This document shows, piece after piece, positions 41,896-49,003 of a DNA stretch of 64,000 nt. Each line of letters begins with the position of its first letter. Position 1 is the first letter of the stretch. The stretch is from Achromobacter arsenitoxydans SY8 (lineage in GTDB: Bacteria; Pseudomonadota; Gammaproteobacteria; Burkholderiales; Burkholderiaceae_B): NCBI RefSeq assembly GCF_000236785.1, contig NZ_AGUF01000068.1:1-64000 (forward strand). Reading direction: 5' to 3'. Below the pieces are notes generated by a model. It was not told the origin of the DNA, made no database searches, and saw nothing but the letters and a program-made list of their open reading frames with translations. A program made the translations under genes and the position numbers.

Positions 41896-42861
41896 ATGAA
41901 AAAAGCATTGCTGGCTGCAAGCCTGGCCGCCCTGGCGTTGGGTGGAGCATCGAGCGCCCAGGCCGCGTGGCCCGAGCGGCCCATCACGATGGTGGTGCCC
42001 TTCCCGCCCGGCGGCCCCACCGACCTGGTCGCGCGCGTGCTGGCCAAGCAGCTTACCGATCAGCTGGGCCAGACGGTCGTCGTGGAAAACAAAGGAGGCG
42101 CCAACGGCAACATCGGCATGCAGTACGCAGCCGCCGCCAAGCCCGACGGCTACACCGTGCTGTACAACACCTCGTCCATCGCGCTCAGCCCCAACCTCTA
42201 CCGCTCGCTGGCGTTCGACCCCGTGAAGGACTTCGCGCCGGTCTCCAGCACGGCGGTGATTCCGCTGGTGCTGCTGGTGCATCCGTCGGTGCCGGCGGAC
42301 ACCGCACCGGCATTCGTCGACTACGCGCGCAAGCATCCCGGAAAACTGTCGTACGGGTCCGCCGGCGCGGGCAACGTTACGCACCTGGGCGCCTTGCTGC
42401 TCCTGCGCTCGCTGGACATCGACGCCGTCCACGTCCCCTACCGCGGCAGCGCGCCCGCCATGACGGACCTGGTGGGCGGACAGGTGCAGGTGATGACCAA
42501 CACGCTGAACGATTCGCTGGGCTTCATCCGCGAAGGCAAGCTGCGCGCGCTGGCGGTCACCAGCGAGGCGCGCAGCGACCAGCTTCCCAATGTGCCGACC
42601 GTGGCGGAAACCGTGGCGCCGGGCTTCGGCATGGGCGCCTGGCAAGGCGTCGTCGTCCCGGCCGGAACGCCGGCGCCCGTCATAGAAAAACTGAACGCCG
42701 AGATCCTGCGCGCGCTGAAATCGCCGGAAATGCAAAAGCAGCTCAAGGTGCAGGGCGCCCAGGCGCTGGGATCCACGCCGCAGGAATATGGCGCCTATAT
42801 CAAGAGCGAAATCGCGCGCTGGGGCGAGGTGGTGAAGGCGGCGAATGTGAAGCTGGATTAG
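41896..42861 (+). CDS. Bug-type tripartite tricarboxylate transporter substrate-binding protein
   Basis: A 321-aa periplasmic receptor of the TTT/Bug family. The signal peptide MKKALLAASLAALALGGASS is cut near AQA-AWPERP. Typical Bug blocks are PITMVVPFPPGGPTDLVARVLA, GQTVVVENKGGANGNIGM and LSYGSAGAGNVTHLGALLL. AAGGAG precedes the ATG at a suitable distance. It lacks neighbouring tctB/tctA membrane genes, as is usual for these orphan receptors. It probably binds the organic acid processed by the upstream CoA-transferase/MaoC enzymes. Its stop codon overlaps, in the opposite direction, the stop of the following unknown gene. Confidence 0.93.
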   Translation: MKKALLAASLAALALGGASSAQAAWPERPITMVVPFPPGGPTDLVARVLAKQLTDQLGQTVVVENKGGANGNIGMQYAAAAKPDGYTVLYNTSSIALSPNLYRSLAFDPVKDFAPVSSTAVIPLVLLVHPSVPADTAPAFVDYARKHPGKLSYGSAGAGNVTHLGALLLLRSLDIDAVHVPYRGSAPAMTDLVGGQVQVMTNTLNDSLGFIREGKLRALAVTSEARSDQLPNVPTVAETVAPGFGMGAWQGVVVPAGTPAPVIEKLNAEILRALKSPEMQKQLKVQGAQALGSTPQEYGAYIKSEIARWGEVVKAANVKLD

Positions 42862-43352
42862 CGCTTGCCGGCGAAGGGTTCGAACACATACTTTTCGCCG
42901 TACTTCTCGCAGTCGGCCGCCAATTGCTTCCATGCTCGCGTGCTAAGCGTATTAGGGAACATGGCGGCCCTATCGCCTTCTTCGTATGTGTCCCTGCCCC
43001 ACTTTACGCCGTCGAGTTCGTTCATCAGGCTCGACTCGCGGATTTCTTTGTCCAGATTGCCTCTCCAGAAAACCAGACTTTCCTCTTCGCTCCAATGCAG
43101 CCAGACTTGCGAACCGCCGGCCTTCCAGCGGTATCCAACCAGGCAGAAGTGATTCGTCTGTCCGTCTTTGCCTAGATACTTCAACCGGTTCGCGATGACC
43201 CGCTCGGGTTGTTGGTAATAGGGGCTGGCAGAGACGGTAAAGCGCTCGTCCGGAGTATTGCGAAAAGGTGCGTCGGGCAAATCGCCCGCGGCGGCTAGCG
43301 CAGGGCACGACAGCACCAGCGCTGCAATCATTTTCTTCATGGAGATACTCAT
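42858..43352 (-). CDS. Secreted unknown protein, candidate periplasmic immunity protein
   Basis: A 164-aa protein with an N-terminal Sec signal peptide (KKMIAALVLSCPALAAAGDLP; cleavage near residue 22). The rest is soluble, Tyr/Trp/Glu-rich (VWLHWSEEESLVFWRGNLDKEI), with two cysteines that could pair in the periplasm. No domain recognised. The ATG follows the upstream gene's TGA directly (TGAATG), so the two are translationally coupled; MKKMIA at 43340 is an alternative start. Pairing with an upstream protein lacking a signal peptide is the arrangement of T6SS cell-wall effectors with periplasmic antidotes. That interpretation is inference. Confidence 0.68.
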   Translation of the reverse strand: MSISMKKMIAALVLSCPALAAAGDLPDAPFRNTPDERFTVSASPYYQQPERVIANRLKYLGKDGQTNHFCLVGYRWKAGGSQVWLHWSEEESLVFWRGNLDKEIRESSLMNELDGVKWGRDTYEEGDRAAMFPNTLSTRAWKQLAADCEKYGEKYVFEPFAGKR

Positions 43353-44225
43353 TCAACGGATCTTGAGGACTTCGGATCTGTAGGCCGGAGTCAAGGTGTA
43401 GAAATCTTGGCCGCCCTTTGTTTGAAAGAAGACGAAGTTTGGCCCTGGGCTGGCAGACAAATGTGTCCGCCAAGCGTACAAGCCAGTAGCGCAGGGGTCG
43501 GCGACAGCCTCGGTGCTTTGCGCGACTTCGATCGCGGCTTTGACGAACAACCGATAACGTTGGTAGCGGCCGTCCGTGGCGTCGTTGGCGATACTTAACG
43601 TTCTATTGATTCGCCGCGTTAGCTCCGAAGGCAGCACCGGATAGTTTTTGAAGAAAGCGACCTGCCCCGGGATCCTGACCACGTCGACAAGATTTCGGAT
43701 CGCTTTGGGATTTAAGGATGCAGGCTTCAATGAAAAGTGCTGTGCACCCGCGCTCAGACGGTTCTGCAAGACGCGCTTTATCCACATCATGCTTTCCAGC
43801 GCATCTGATTGACCGGCATAGCGTTCATCGTCGGGGCTCACGGCCTCTGCGATCAGCAGCCTTGCCAACAAGCCGGCTTCAGTACCTTCGCTCGGCAATT
43901 TGAGCCCCGGCACAACCTTGACCCTAAGCCGCTGCGTACTGGGATCAATCTTGATCATCGGCTGTTCGTCGACAAACGCGGCCACCTCAACGAATTTCTC
44001 TTGCTGCGAATTCGTGGCAAGTGAAATCAGCTTGATCGACTGTTCTCTATTCCTGTGATCCGGCCTGATTGCCTCAACTCGAAGCACGGAAGGTTGGTTT
44101 CCCTTGAACACCAGGTGCTTCTTATTGGGTCCCAGGCCAAGGACTTTGAGCAGCAGTTCGTTGCCCTGAACCAAAGTGATTTCGGAAGGAAGGGCCGAGC
44201 GGTCATTACGATGCAGCGTTGCCAT
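43353..44225 (-). CDS. Unknown 290-aa protein, possible cell-wall-hydrolase-type effector
   Basis: A 290-aa protein (MATLHRNDRSALPSEITLVQ...) with no signal peptide. The first about 110 residues are beta-rich. Residues about 115-290 are helical: LLARLLIAEAVSPDDERYAGQSDALESMMWIKRVLQNRL, then a C-terminal CATGLYAWRTHLSASPGPNFVFFQ. The early AEA...VLQNRL pattern loosely recalls SleB/lysozyme-like hydrolases, but the match is weak. GAGGTG lies upstream of the chosen ATG; a GTG four codons earlier is possible. GC is clearly lower than in neighbouring genes. It is coupled to the secreted downstream protein. Real family unknown. Confidence 0.6.
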   Translation of the reverse strand: MATLHRNDRSALPSEITLVQGNELLLKVLGLGPNKKHLVFKGNQPSVLRVEAIRPDHRNREQSIKLISLATNSQQEKFVEVAAFVDEQPMIKIDPSTQRLRVKVVPGLKLPSEGTEAGLLARLLIAEAVSPDDERYAGQSDALESMMWIKRVLQNRLSAGAQHFSLKPASLNPKAIRNLVDVVRIPGQVAFFKNYPVLPSELTRRINRTLSIANDATDGRYQRYRLFVKAAIEVAQSTEAVADPCATGLYAWRTHLSASPGPNFVFFQTKGGQDFYTLTPAYRSEVLKIR

Positions 44226-44411
44226 GCAGGGATTCACCTCGCGTATACAAAACAGTAGGCGGCAGAACTGGGCCGCCTCTAACTTTGTACTTGCGTGGAT
44301 TCACGCCCGGCTATGGGGATCGTCCTAAATTCCAGATATCGTTGATATGCGGTGACGGCGTCGGCTTGTGGCAGGGCCGACTGGGCCGGACAGCTTCTCT
44401 TGCATGCAACC

Positions 44412-44475
44412 GGTGTCTGACACCCGTGTGAGATGCGCTTCAAGCCGAGGCCGCTCGCCATGGGTGTCAGACACC
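44412..44475. repeat. Paired 13-mer palindromic element (copy 1)
   Basis: GGTGTCTGACACC (44412-44424) and GGTGTCAGACACC (44463-44475), 51 bp start to start. Both are palindromes around one centre base. The element sits between the low-GC gene pair and the tautomerase gene. A related pair is found at 47199-47261. Confidence 0.75.
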
Positions 44476-44498
44476 TGCCCCGGAGGGGCTATCCGCTA

Positions 44499-44873
44499 TT
44501 ACCTTCCCGCCGCCTTGGCGCTCAGCCCGTTGGCCACGCCCATGTCGGTCTTGGGCACGTCGCGCAGCAGCACGCGGACGTCTTCGCCGGAGATGTCGAT
44601 GCTGGCGCACACGGCCTGGTTCAGCGCGGCGATCAGGGCGGCCTTCTTGGCCTCGTCGCGGCCTTCGATGAGTTCGACGTCGACACGCGCCATGCGCTTG
44701 CCGATCTCGCCCGCCACGATCACGTGTTCCGCGGGGACTTCCTGCAGGACGATGCGCACGCTGGGCAGCGGCGCGGCGATGCTTTCAACGACGGCGTTGG
44801 ACGCGGCCTTGAGCAGGGCGGCCTTCTGGGCGGCCGAGTGGCCTTGCAGGATCTGGACATTCAAGATGGGCAT
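44499..44873 (-). CDS. Fused 4-oxalocrotonate tautomerase-family protein
   Basis: A 124-aa tautomerase-superfamily protein made of two beta-alpha-beta units in one chain. Unit 1 starts MPILNVQILQGHSAAQKAALLKAAS, with the catalytic N-terminal proline (Pro2 before processing). Unit 2 starts at about residue 66, MARVDVELIEGRDEAKKAALIAALNQ, and lacks the proline. Standard 4-OT monomers are about 60 aa and hexameric; this fused form should be a trimer with half the active sites proline-based. The substrate is unknown. It is followed downstream by the divergent-strand betaine transporter cluster; it seems monocistronic. Confidence 0.88.
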   Translation of the reverse strand: MPILNVQILQGHSAAQKAALLKAASNAVVESIAAPLPSVRIVLQEVPAEHVIVAGEIGKRMARVDVELIEGRDEAKKAALIAALNQAVCASIDISGEDVRVLLRDVPKTDMGVANGLSAKAAGR

Positions 44874-45010
44874 GACGGAATCCGATTTTCCAAGTAGGGG
44901 GAAACCGGCCTGACCGACCGGCCAGCCATCATATCGTGACTGCGCCCGCGTGCAAGAACATGCACGCGGGCGCAGTTGCGGACGCCATGGCGCCCGTGGG
45001 AGACCCGAAG

Positions 45011-46261
45011 TCAGGCCGCCTTGTCGTGGTGTTCCGGCTGGGGCTCGGCAGGCGGCTCGACCGCGTCGGCCGGGACCGGCGTGTCGGCCAAGGCCGGCGT
45101 CACCAGTTCCACCACCTTCTTGCGCGACAGCATGCCCAGGAACTCGTCGTCTTCGCCCGTCACCGCGACCGGTTGGTCGCTGTGCACCAGCTGGGCCAGC
45201 ACTTCGCCCAGGCCCGCAGTGGCCGGCACGGAAGCCAGGTCCTCGACGAAGCGCGACACATCGCGCGCGCCTTCCTGGATGGCCTGCTCCGCCGCCTTGG
45301 CCGTCAGCACGCCCGCCAGCCGCTTGCCGTCCAGCACCGGCGCGTACTCGTAGTTCAGCGCGTTCATGCGGTCCAGCGAATGCGCCGGGCGCGAACGCAT
45401 GGTCAGGGTCAGGCGCGCCGGATTCACGGCGTGCGTGGCGTTGAGCACCTTGGTGCGGTTCACATCCTGTAGGAACGACTGCACATAATCGTTGGCCGGG
45501 TTCAACAGGATGTCTTCAGGGGTGCCTTCCTGGACCAGTTCGCCGTCCTTCAGGATGGCGATGCGGTTGCCCAGGCGCAGGGCTTCGTCCAGGTCATGCG
45601 TGATGAAGACGATGGTCTTGTTGAGCTTGGCCTGCAGCTGCAGCAGCTGGTCCTGCATCTCGCGGCGGATCAGCGGGTCCAGCGCCGAGAAGGCTTCGTC
45701 CATCAGCAGGATTTCGGCGTCGGTGGCCAGGGCGCGCGCCAGGCCGACGCGCTGCTGCATGCCGCCGGACAGTTGGTGCGGATACTGGTTCTCGAAGCCG
45801 GACAGGCCCACCTGGTCCAGCCATTCGCGAGCGCGCTTCTCGCGCTCGGCCTTGGGCACGCCCTGCACGGTCAGGCCGTACGCGGCGTTGTCCAGCACGG
45901 TACGGTGCGGGAACAGCCCGAAGCGCTGGAACACCATGCTCATCTTCTTTTGGCGGAAGACTTCCAGGTCGCGCTTGTTCAGGCTGACCACGTCCACGCC
46001 GTCGACCAGGATATGGCCCGAGCTGGGCTCGATCAGGCGGTTGAAGTGGCGGATCAGCGTGGACTTGCCGGATCCCGACAGGCCCATGATGACGTAGATG
46101 CTGCCCTCTTCGATGGACAGGCTGATGTCGCGCAGGCCCAGCGTGTGGCCGCTTTCGGCCAGCAGCTGTTCCTTGCTCATGCCGCTTTGGGCGGCTTGCA
46201 GCCATTTCTTCGGGTGCGGTCCGAAGACCTTGTAGATGTTCTTGACCTCGATCTTGCTCAT
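45011..46261 (-). CDS. proV: Glycine betaine/proline ABC transporter ATPase
   Basis: A 416-aa ABC ATPase of the ProV/OpuAA type. It starts MSKIEVKNIYKVFG. Walker A is VIMGLSGSGKSTLIRH (about residue 60); the signature is QLSGGMQQRVGLARAL and Walker B is ILLMDEAFSALDPL. The C-terminal about 130 residues hold two CBS-like repeats ending in a Pro/Ala/Glu tail. CBS domains in this family sense ionic strength and gate transport. It overlaps the permease by 4 bp. It powers uptake of the osmoprotectant with ProW and ProX. Confidence 0.94.
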   Translation of the reverse strand: MSKIEVKNIYKVFGPHPKKWLQAAQSGMSKEQLLAESGHTLGLRDISLSIEEGSIYVIMGLSGSGKSTLIRHFNRLIEPSSGHILVDGVDVVSLNKRDLEVFRQKKMSMVFQRFGLFPHRTVLDNAAYGLTVQGVPKAEREKRAREWLDQVGLSGFENQYPHQLSGGMQQRVGLARALATDAEILLMDEAFSALDPLIRREMQDQLLQLQAKLNKTIVFITHDLDEALRLGNRIAILKDGELVQEGTPEDILLNPANDYVQSFLQDVNRTKVLNATHAVNPARLTLTMRSRPAHSLDRMNALNYEYAPVLDGKRLAGVLTAKAAEQAIQEGARDVSRFVEDLASVPATAGLGEVLAQLVHSDQPVAVTGEDDEFLGMLSRKKVVELVTPALADTPVPADAVEPPAEPQPEHHDKAA

Positions 46262-47115
46262 CGCTGGCCTCCCATGCGCATGCGCTGTCCATACGATTGC
46301 GTGATCCGGTCGAACAGCACGGCCAGCACCACGATGCCCAGGCCGGCCAACAGGCCCCGGCCCACTTCCAGGCGATTAATGCCCAGCAGCACTTCATAAC
46401 CCAGGCCGCGCGCGCCGATCATCGACGCGATCACCACCATCGACAGCGCCATCATCGTGGTCTGGTTGATGCCCGCCATGATGTTGGGCAGCGCCAGCGG
46501 CAACTGCACGCCGAAGAGCTGCTGGCGGGGATTCGCGCCAAAGGCGCGCGACGCTTCCAGCACCTCGCGGTCGACCAGGCGGATGCCCAGGTCGGTCAGG
46601 CGGATGAGCGGCGGCACGGCGTAGATGACGGTCGCGATGATGGCGGGAATCTTGCCCAGGCCGAACAGCATGACGACGGGGATCAGGTACACGAAGCTGG
46701 GCATGGTCTGCATCACGTCCAGCACGGGCAGCATGCCCGAGCGCAGCCAGTTGACCCGCGCCATCAGCACGCCCAGCGGGATGCCGATCAGCACCGACAG
46801 GCCGGCCGCCATGATCATGAGCGCCAGCGTCTGCATGCCGGCGTCCCACAGGCCCAGCACGCCGATCACGCACAGCAGCGCGCCCATGGCCAGGCTCAGG
46901 CCGATGCGGCGGCTGACGCCGTAGGCGATCGCGATTGTGACCGCGACCACCGCCCACCAGGGCGAGTTGCGCAGCAGTTGCTCCAGCCACACCAGCGCGT
47001 GCAGGACCGGCTGGGAGAGCTTCTCCAGCGTGTCAGCGTAATTGGTGACCAGGTGATCGACGAAACCGTCGATCGCCCCCCGTACCTGACGGGCGGGAAT
47101 AATTTCAGGAAACAT
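46258..47115 (-). CDS. proW: Glycine betaine/proline ABC transporter permease
   Basis: A 285-aa inner-membrane permease. The start MFPEIIPARQVRGAIDGFVD was chosen; the frame continues 44 codons upstream into spacer with no support. At least six hydrophobic helices follow, with the EAA-type loop at EASRAFGANPRQQLFGVQLPLALPNIMAGI. It ends GQRMRMGGQR, overlapping proV by 4 bp. The 292-bp gap to proX is filled with hairpins, suggesting that proX and proWV are expressed at different levels from one transcript. Confidence 0.93.
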   Translation of the reverse strand: MFPEIIPARQVRGAIDGFVDHLVTNYADTLEKLSQPVLHALVWLEQLLRNSPWWAVVAVTIAIAYGVSRRIGLSLAMGALLCVIGVLGLWDAGMQTLALMIMAAGLSVLIGIPLGVLMARVNWLRSGMLPVLDVMQTMPSFVYLIPVVMLFGLGKIPAIIATVIYAVPPLIRLTDLGIRLVDREVLEASRAFGANPRQQLFGVQLPLALPNIMAGINQTTMMALSMVVIASMIGARGLGYEVLLGINRLEVGRGLLAGLGIVVLAVLFDRITQSYGQRMRMGGQR

Positions 47116-47198
47116 GCATTCGACTCCATTCTGGCGCGCTCGCCGCCCGTGTCGCCACCGGGCACGCCGGCGCAGCGGTAACAAACGAGACTGAGACT

Positions 47199-47261
47199 GG
47201 CGCCAGGCACCTGGACGGACCGCTGAGGGCGCGGGTCCGTTCCGCATCGGCGCCTGGCACC
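47199..47261. repeat. Paired 13-mer palindromic element (copy 2)
   Basis: GGCGCCAGGCACC (47199-47211) and GGCGCCTGGCACC (47249-47261), 50 bp start to start, with an internal ACGGACC/GGTCCGT inverted repeat (47215-47221 and 47234-47240). Same layout as the element at 44412-44475. Both fit GGYGYCWGRCACC. Confidence 0.75.
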
Positions 47262-47304
47262 GGAATCACTGCCACCGCGGGTGGCGGCACAAGCACGCTT
47301 GCCG

Positions 47305-47369
47305 GGCCGGACGCATGCGTCCGGCCGGCGGCCATCCCGGCAAAGAGGTCCGGTTCTTGAAGGAACCGG
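47305..47369 (-). repeat. 22-bp perfect palindrome and a second hairpin between proX and proW
   Basis: Positions 47305-47326 are a perfect 22-bp palindrome (left half GGCCGGACGCA). A second stem-loop, CCGGTTC-6-GAACCGG, lies at 47350-47369. On the minus transcript both follow proX and precede proW. They could stabilise the proX end or attenuate read-through. Confidence 0.7.
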
Positions 47370-47407
47370 TACGCGCCACCGCGGCGCGCAGCCAGGATCA
47401 CAGTGCT

Positions 47408-48409
47408 TTACAGCGCGCTTTGGACGCGCCCGGCGACGTCGGCGGGGACCCACTTGGTCCAGACGTCGGGTTTGTTCTTGAGGAACCACTTGGCCACGGC
47501 GTTGGACTCGTCGCCGGACTCTTCCATGTGGGCCAGGGTTTCATTGATCACCGGCAGCGGCACCGACACCTTGGACAGGAACTCGGTCAGCTTGGGCGCC
47601 TGCTCCGAGAACTTGGTGTTCACCGCGGTGAAGACGGGATTGTCGGGATAGGCGCTGGGCTCGGGCTTGGCGCACTTGCTCGACGTCAGGCACTTGTGCT
47701 TTTCGGCGTCGTAAGGCGGCATGTCCAGCTTGACCAGGTCCATCGCGCCGACCAGGGGCGTGGGCGACCAGTAGTAGAAGACCACGTTCTGCTTGCGCTT
47801 GTAGGCCGACATCAGGGCCGCCTTCTGCGCCGCGCCCGTGCCGGGCGAGTACAGCGTGTAGGTGTCGTCCAGCTTCAGGGCGTGGAACAGGTTGTTGCTG
47901 GTGACTTCGCAGCCCCAGCCCGCCGGGCAGCCGTAGAAACGGCCCTTGCCGGGCTCTTCCGGATCCTTGAATTCGTCCTTGAACTTGGGCAGGTCGGCCG
48001 CGGACTTCAGCTCGGGAAGGCGCTCGGCCGTGTAGCGGGGGATGTACCAGCCCTCGGCGCCCATGTACAGGTCGCCGATGCGCTTGACCTTGCCGGTCTT
48101 CTCGGCGCGGTCCCAGGGATCGGCCACGCTGTTCAGCCAGATTTCGGTATTGATGTCCAGGTCGCCGCGCTCAAGCGCGGCCAGGGCGGGCAGGGTCTCG
48201 GTGGGCAGGGTTTCGGTCTTGCAACCGTAGCCCTTCTCCATGATGAAACGTTCGACGTCGACCAGGACCAGGTTGGATTCCCAGTTCATCGCGCCAAAGG
48301 TGACGGGACGCTTGATTTCGCACTGCGGGGCGTCGGCGGCTTGGGCCGCTCCGGCGAAGGCGAACAACACGGCCGCGGCGGCCAGGGTCTTGACAGGGGT
48401 AAAACGCAT
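47408..48409 (-). CDS. proX: Glycine betaine/proline ABC transporter substrate-binding protein
   Basis: A 333-aa periplasmic binding protein. The signal peptide MRFTPVKTLAAAAVLFAFAG is cleaved near AQA-ADAP. The mature part is OpuAC/ProX-like: ITFGAMNWESNLVLVDVERFI-type opening, DINTEIWLNSVADPWDRAE and FYYWSPTPLVGAMDLVKLDMP, with the Trp residues that form the aromatic box for quaternary amines. The start was set at the Met that gives the signal peptide; the frame runs further to 48508. It is first in the order proX-proW-proV. Confidence 0.93.
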   Translation of the reverse strand: MRFTPVKTLAAAAVLFAFAGAAQAADAPQCEIKRPVTFGAMNWESNLVLVDVERFIMEKGYGCKTETLPTETLPALAALERGDLDINTEIWLNSVADPWDRAEKTGKVKRIGDLYMGAEGWYIPRYTAERLPELKSAADLPKFKDEFKDPEEPGKGRFYGCPAGWGCEVTSNNLFHALKLDDTYTLYSPGTGAAQKAALMSAYKRKQNVVFYYWSPTPLVGAMDLVKLDMPPYDAEKHKCLTSSKCAKPEPSAYPDNPVFTAVNTKFSEQAPKLTEFLSKVSVPLPVINETLAHMEESGDESNAVAKWFLKNKPDVWTKWVPADVAGRVQSAL

Positions 48410-48552
48410 TGGCTTTTGCCTCCATAGGTTCAGGCACACACGCCAGGCTTGGCCTGGGAGGCGCCATGGAGCTAAGGGGGTTGTGCGGAAGACGGGCAGA
48501 ACCGCCAATACAAACCGACACTAGCAACAAGACGGTCCGCGAGGGACGCGGC

Positions 48553-48591
48553 GTCTTGCAAGACAGGAGTTTCAAAAACGAGTTTTTGAAA
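48553..48591. promoter_or_regulatory. Two adjacent perfect palindromes upstream of proX
   Basis: GTCTTGCAAGAC (48553-48564, 12 bp) and a 22-bp inverted repeat at 48570-48591 with arms TTTCAAAAAC and GTTTTTGAAA around GA. They lie 144-182 bp before the proX start and look like operators or an RNA hairpin in the leader. Confidence 0.6.
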
Positions 48592-48702
48592 ACCCACAGA
48601 AAGTGAACAAACTGAACGAAGAAGGCAGCATCTTAAACGAAATTGCTGCGCAGACCAACCCCGGACATGAATTAACCGGAAACATTCGGGGCAAATTCGC
48701 AC

Positions 48703-48753
48703 AGGGATAACCCCTAGTCACCCTGGGAGGAAGATGCATTTCCCCTAGGGAAA
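48703..48753. promoter_or_regulatory. GGG/CCC inverted-repeat motif pair upstream of proX
   Basis: AGGGATAACCCCT (48703-48715) is the exact reverse complement of the 13-mer at 31098-31110. TTTCCC-CTA-GGGAAA (48739-48753) lies 23 bp further on. The pair may be two sites for one dimeric regulator. Identity unknown. Confidence 0.4.
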
Positions 48754-49003
48754 ATCGCATCGAAAACATGGATACATTAAGTTATTATCTTATTCTTATT
48801 AATACATACAGGCCGTTCCAAACTGGGCTGAAGGCACCTTTTGAGACAGCAAAATCTCAGGTTTACGTCCAGATTTCCCACCTGATCCGCCCCCTGCTTC
48901 CGGCCTAGCGACCGCTCGTATGGCCCCGCATCCAGCGCGCCGGCCGGCAGGACCAATCAGTTTCTACCCTTCAAATCTAATAGCGAATGGATCATTGGCC
49001 GCT

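Larger units (their letters stand above)
48410..49003. other. 594-bp regulatory spacer upstream of proX, no gene
   Basis: No coding sequence is supported. It contains two palindromes near proX (48553-48564, 48570-48591), two GGG/CCC inverted-repeat motifs (48703-48715, 48739-48753) and an AT-rich stretch at about 48768-48812 that could hold promoter elements. The right-hand part, before the methyltransferase stop, shows nothing further. Confidence 0.6.
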
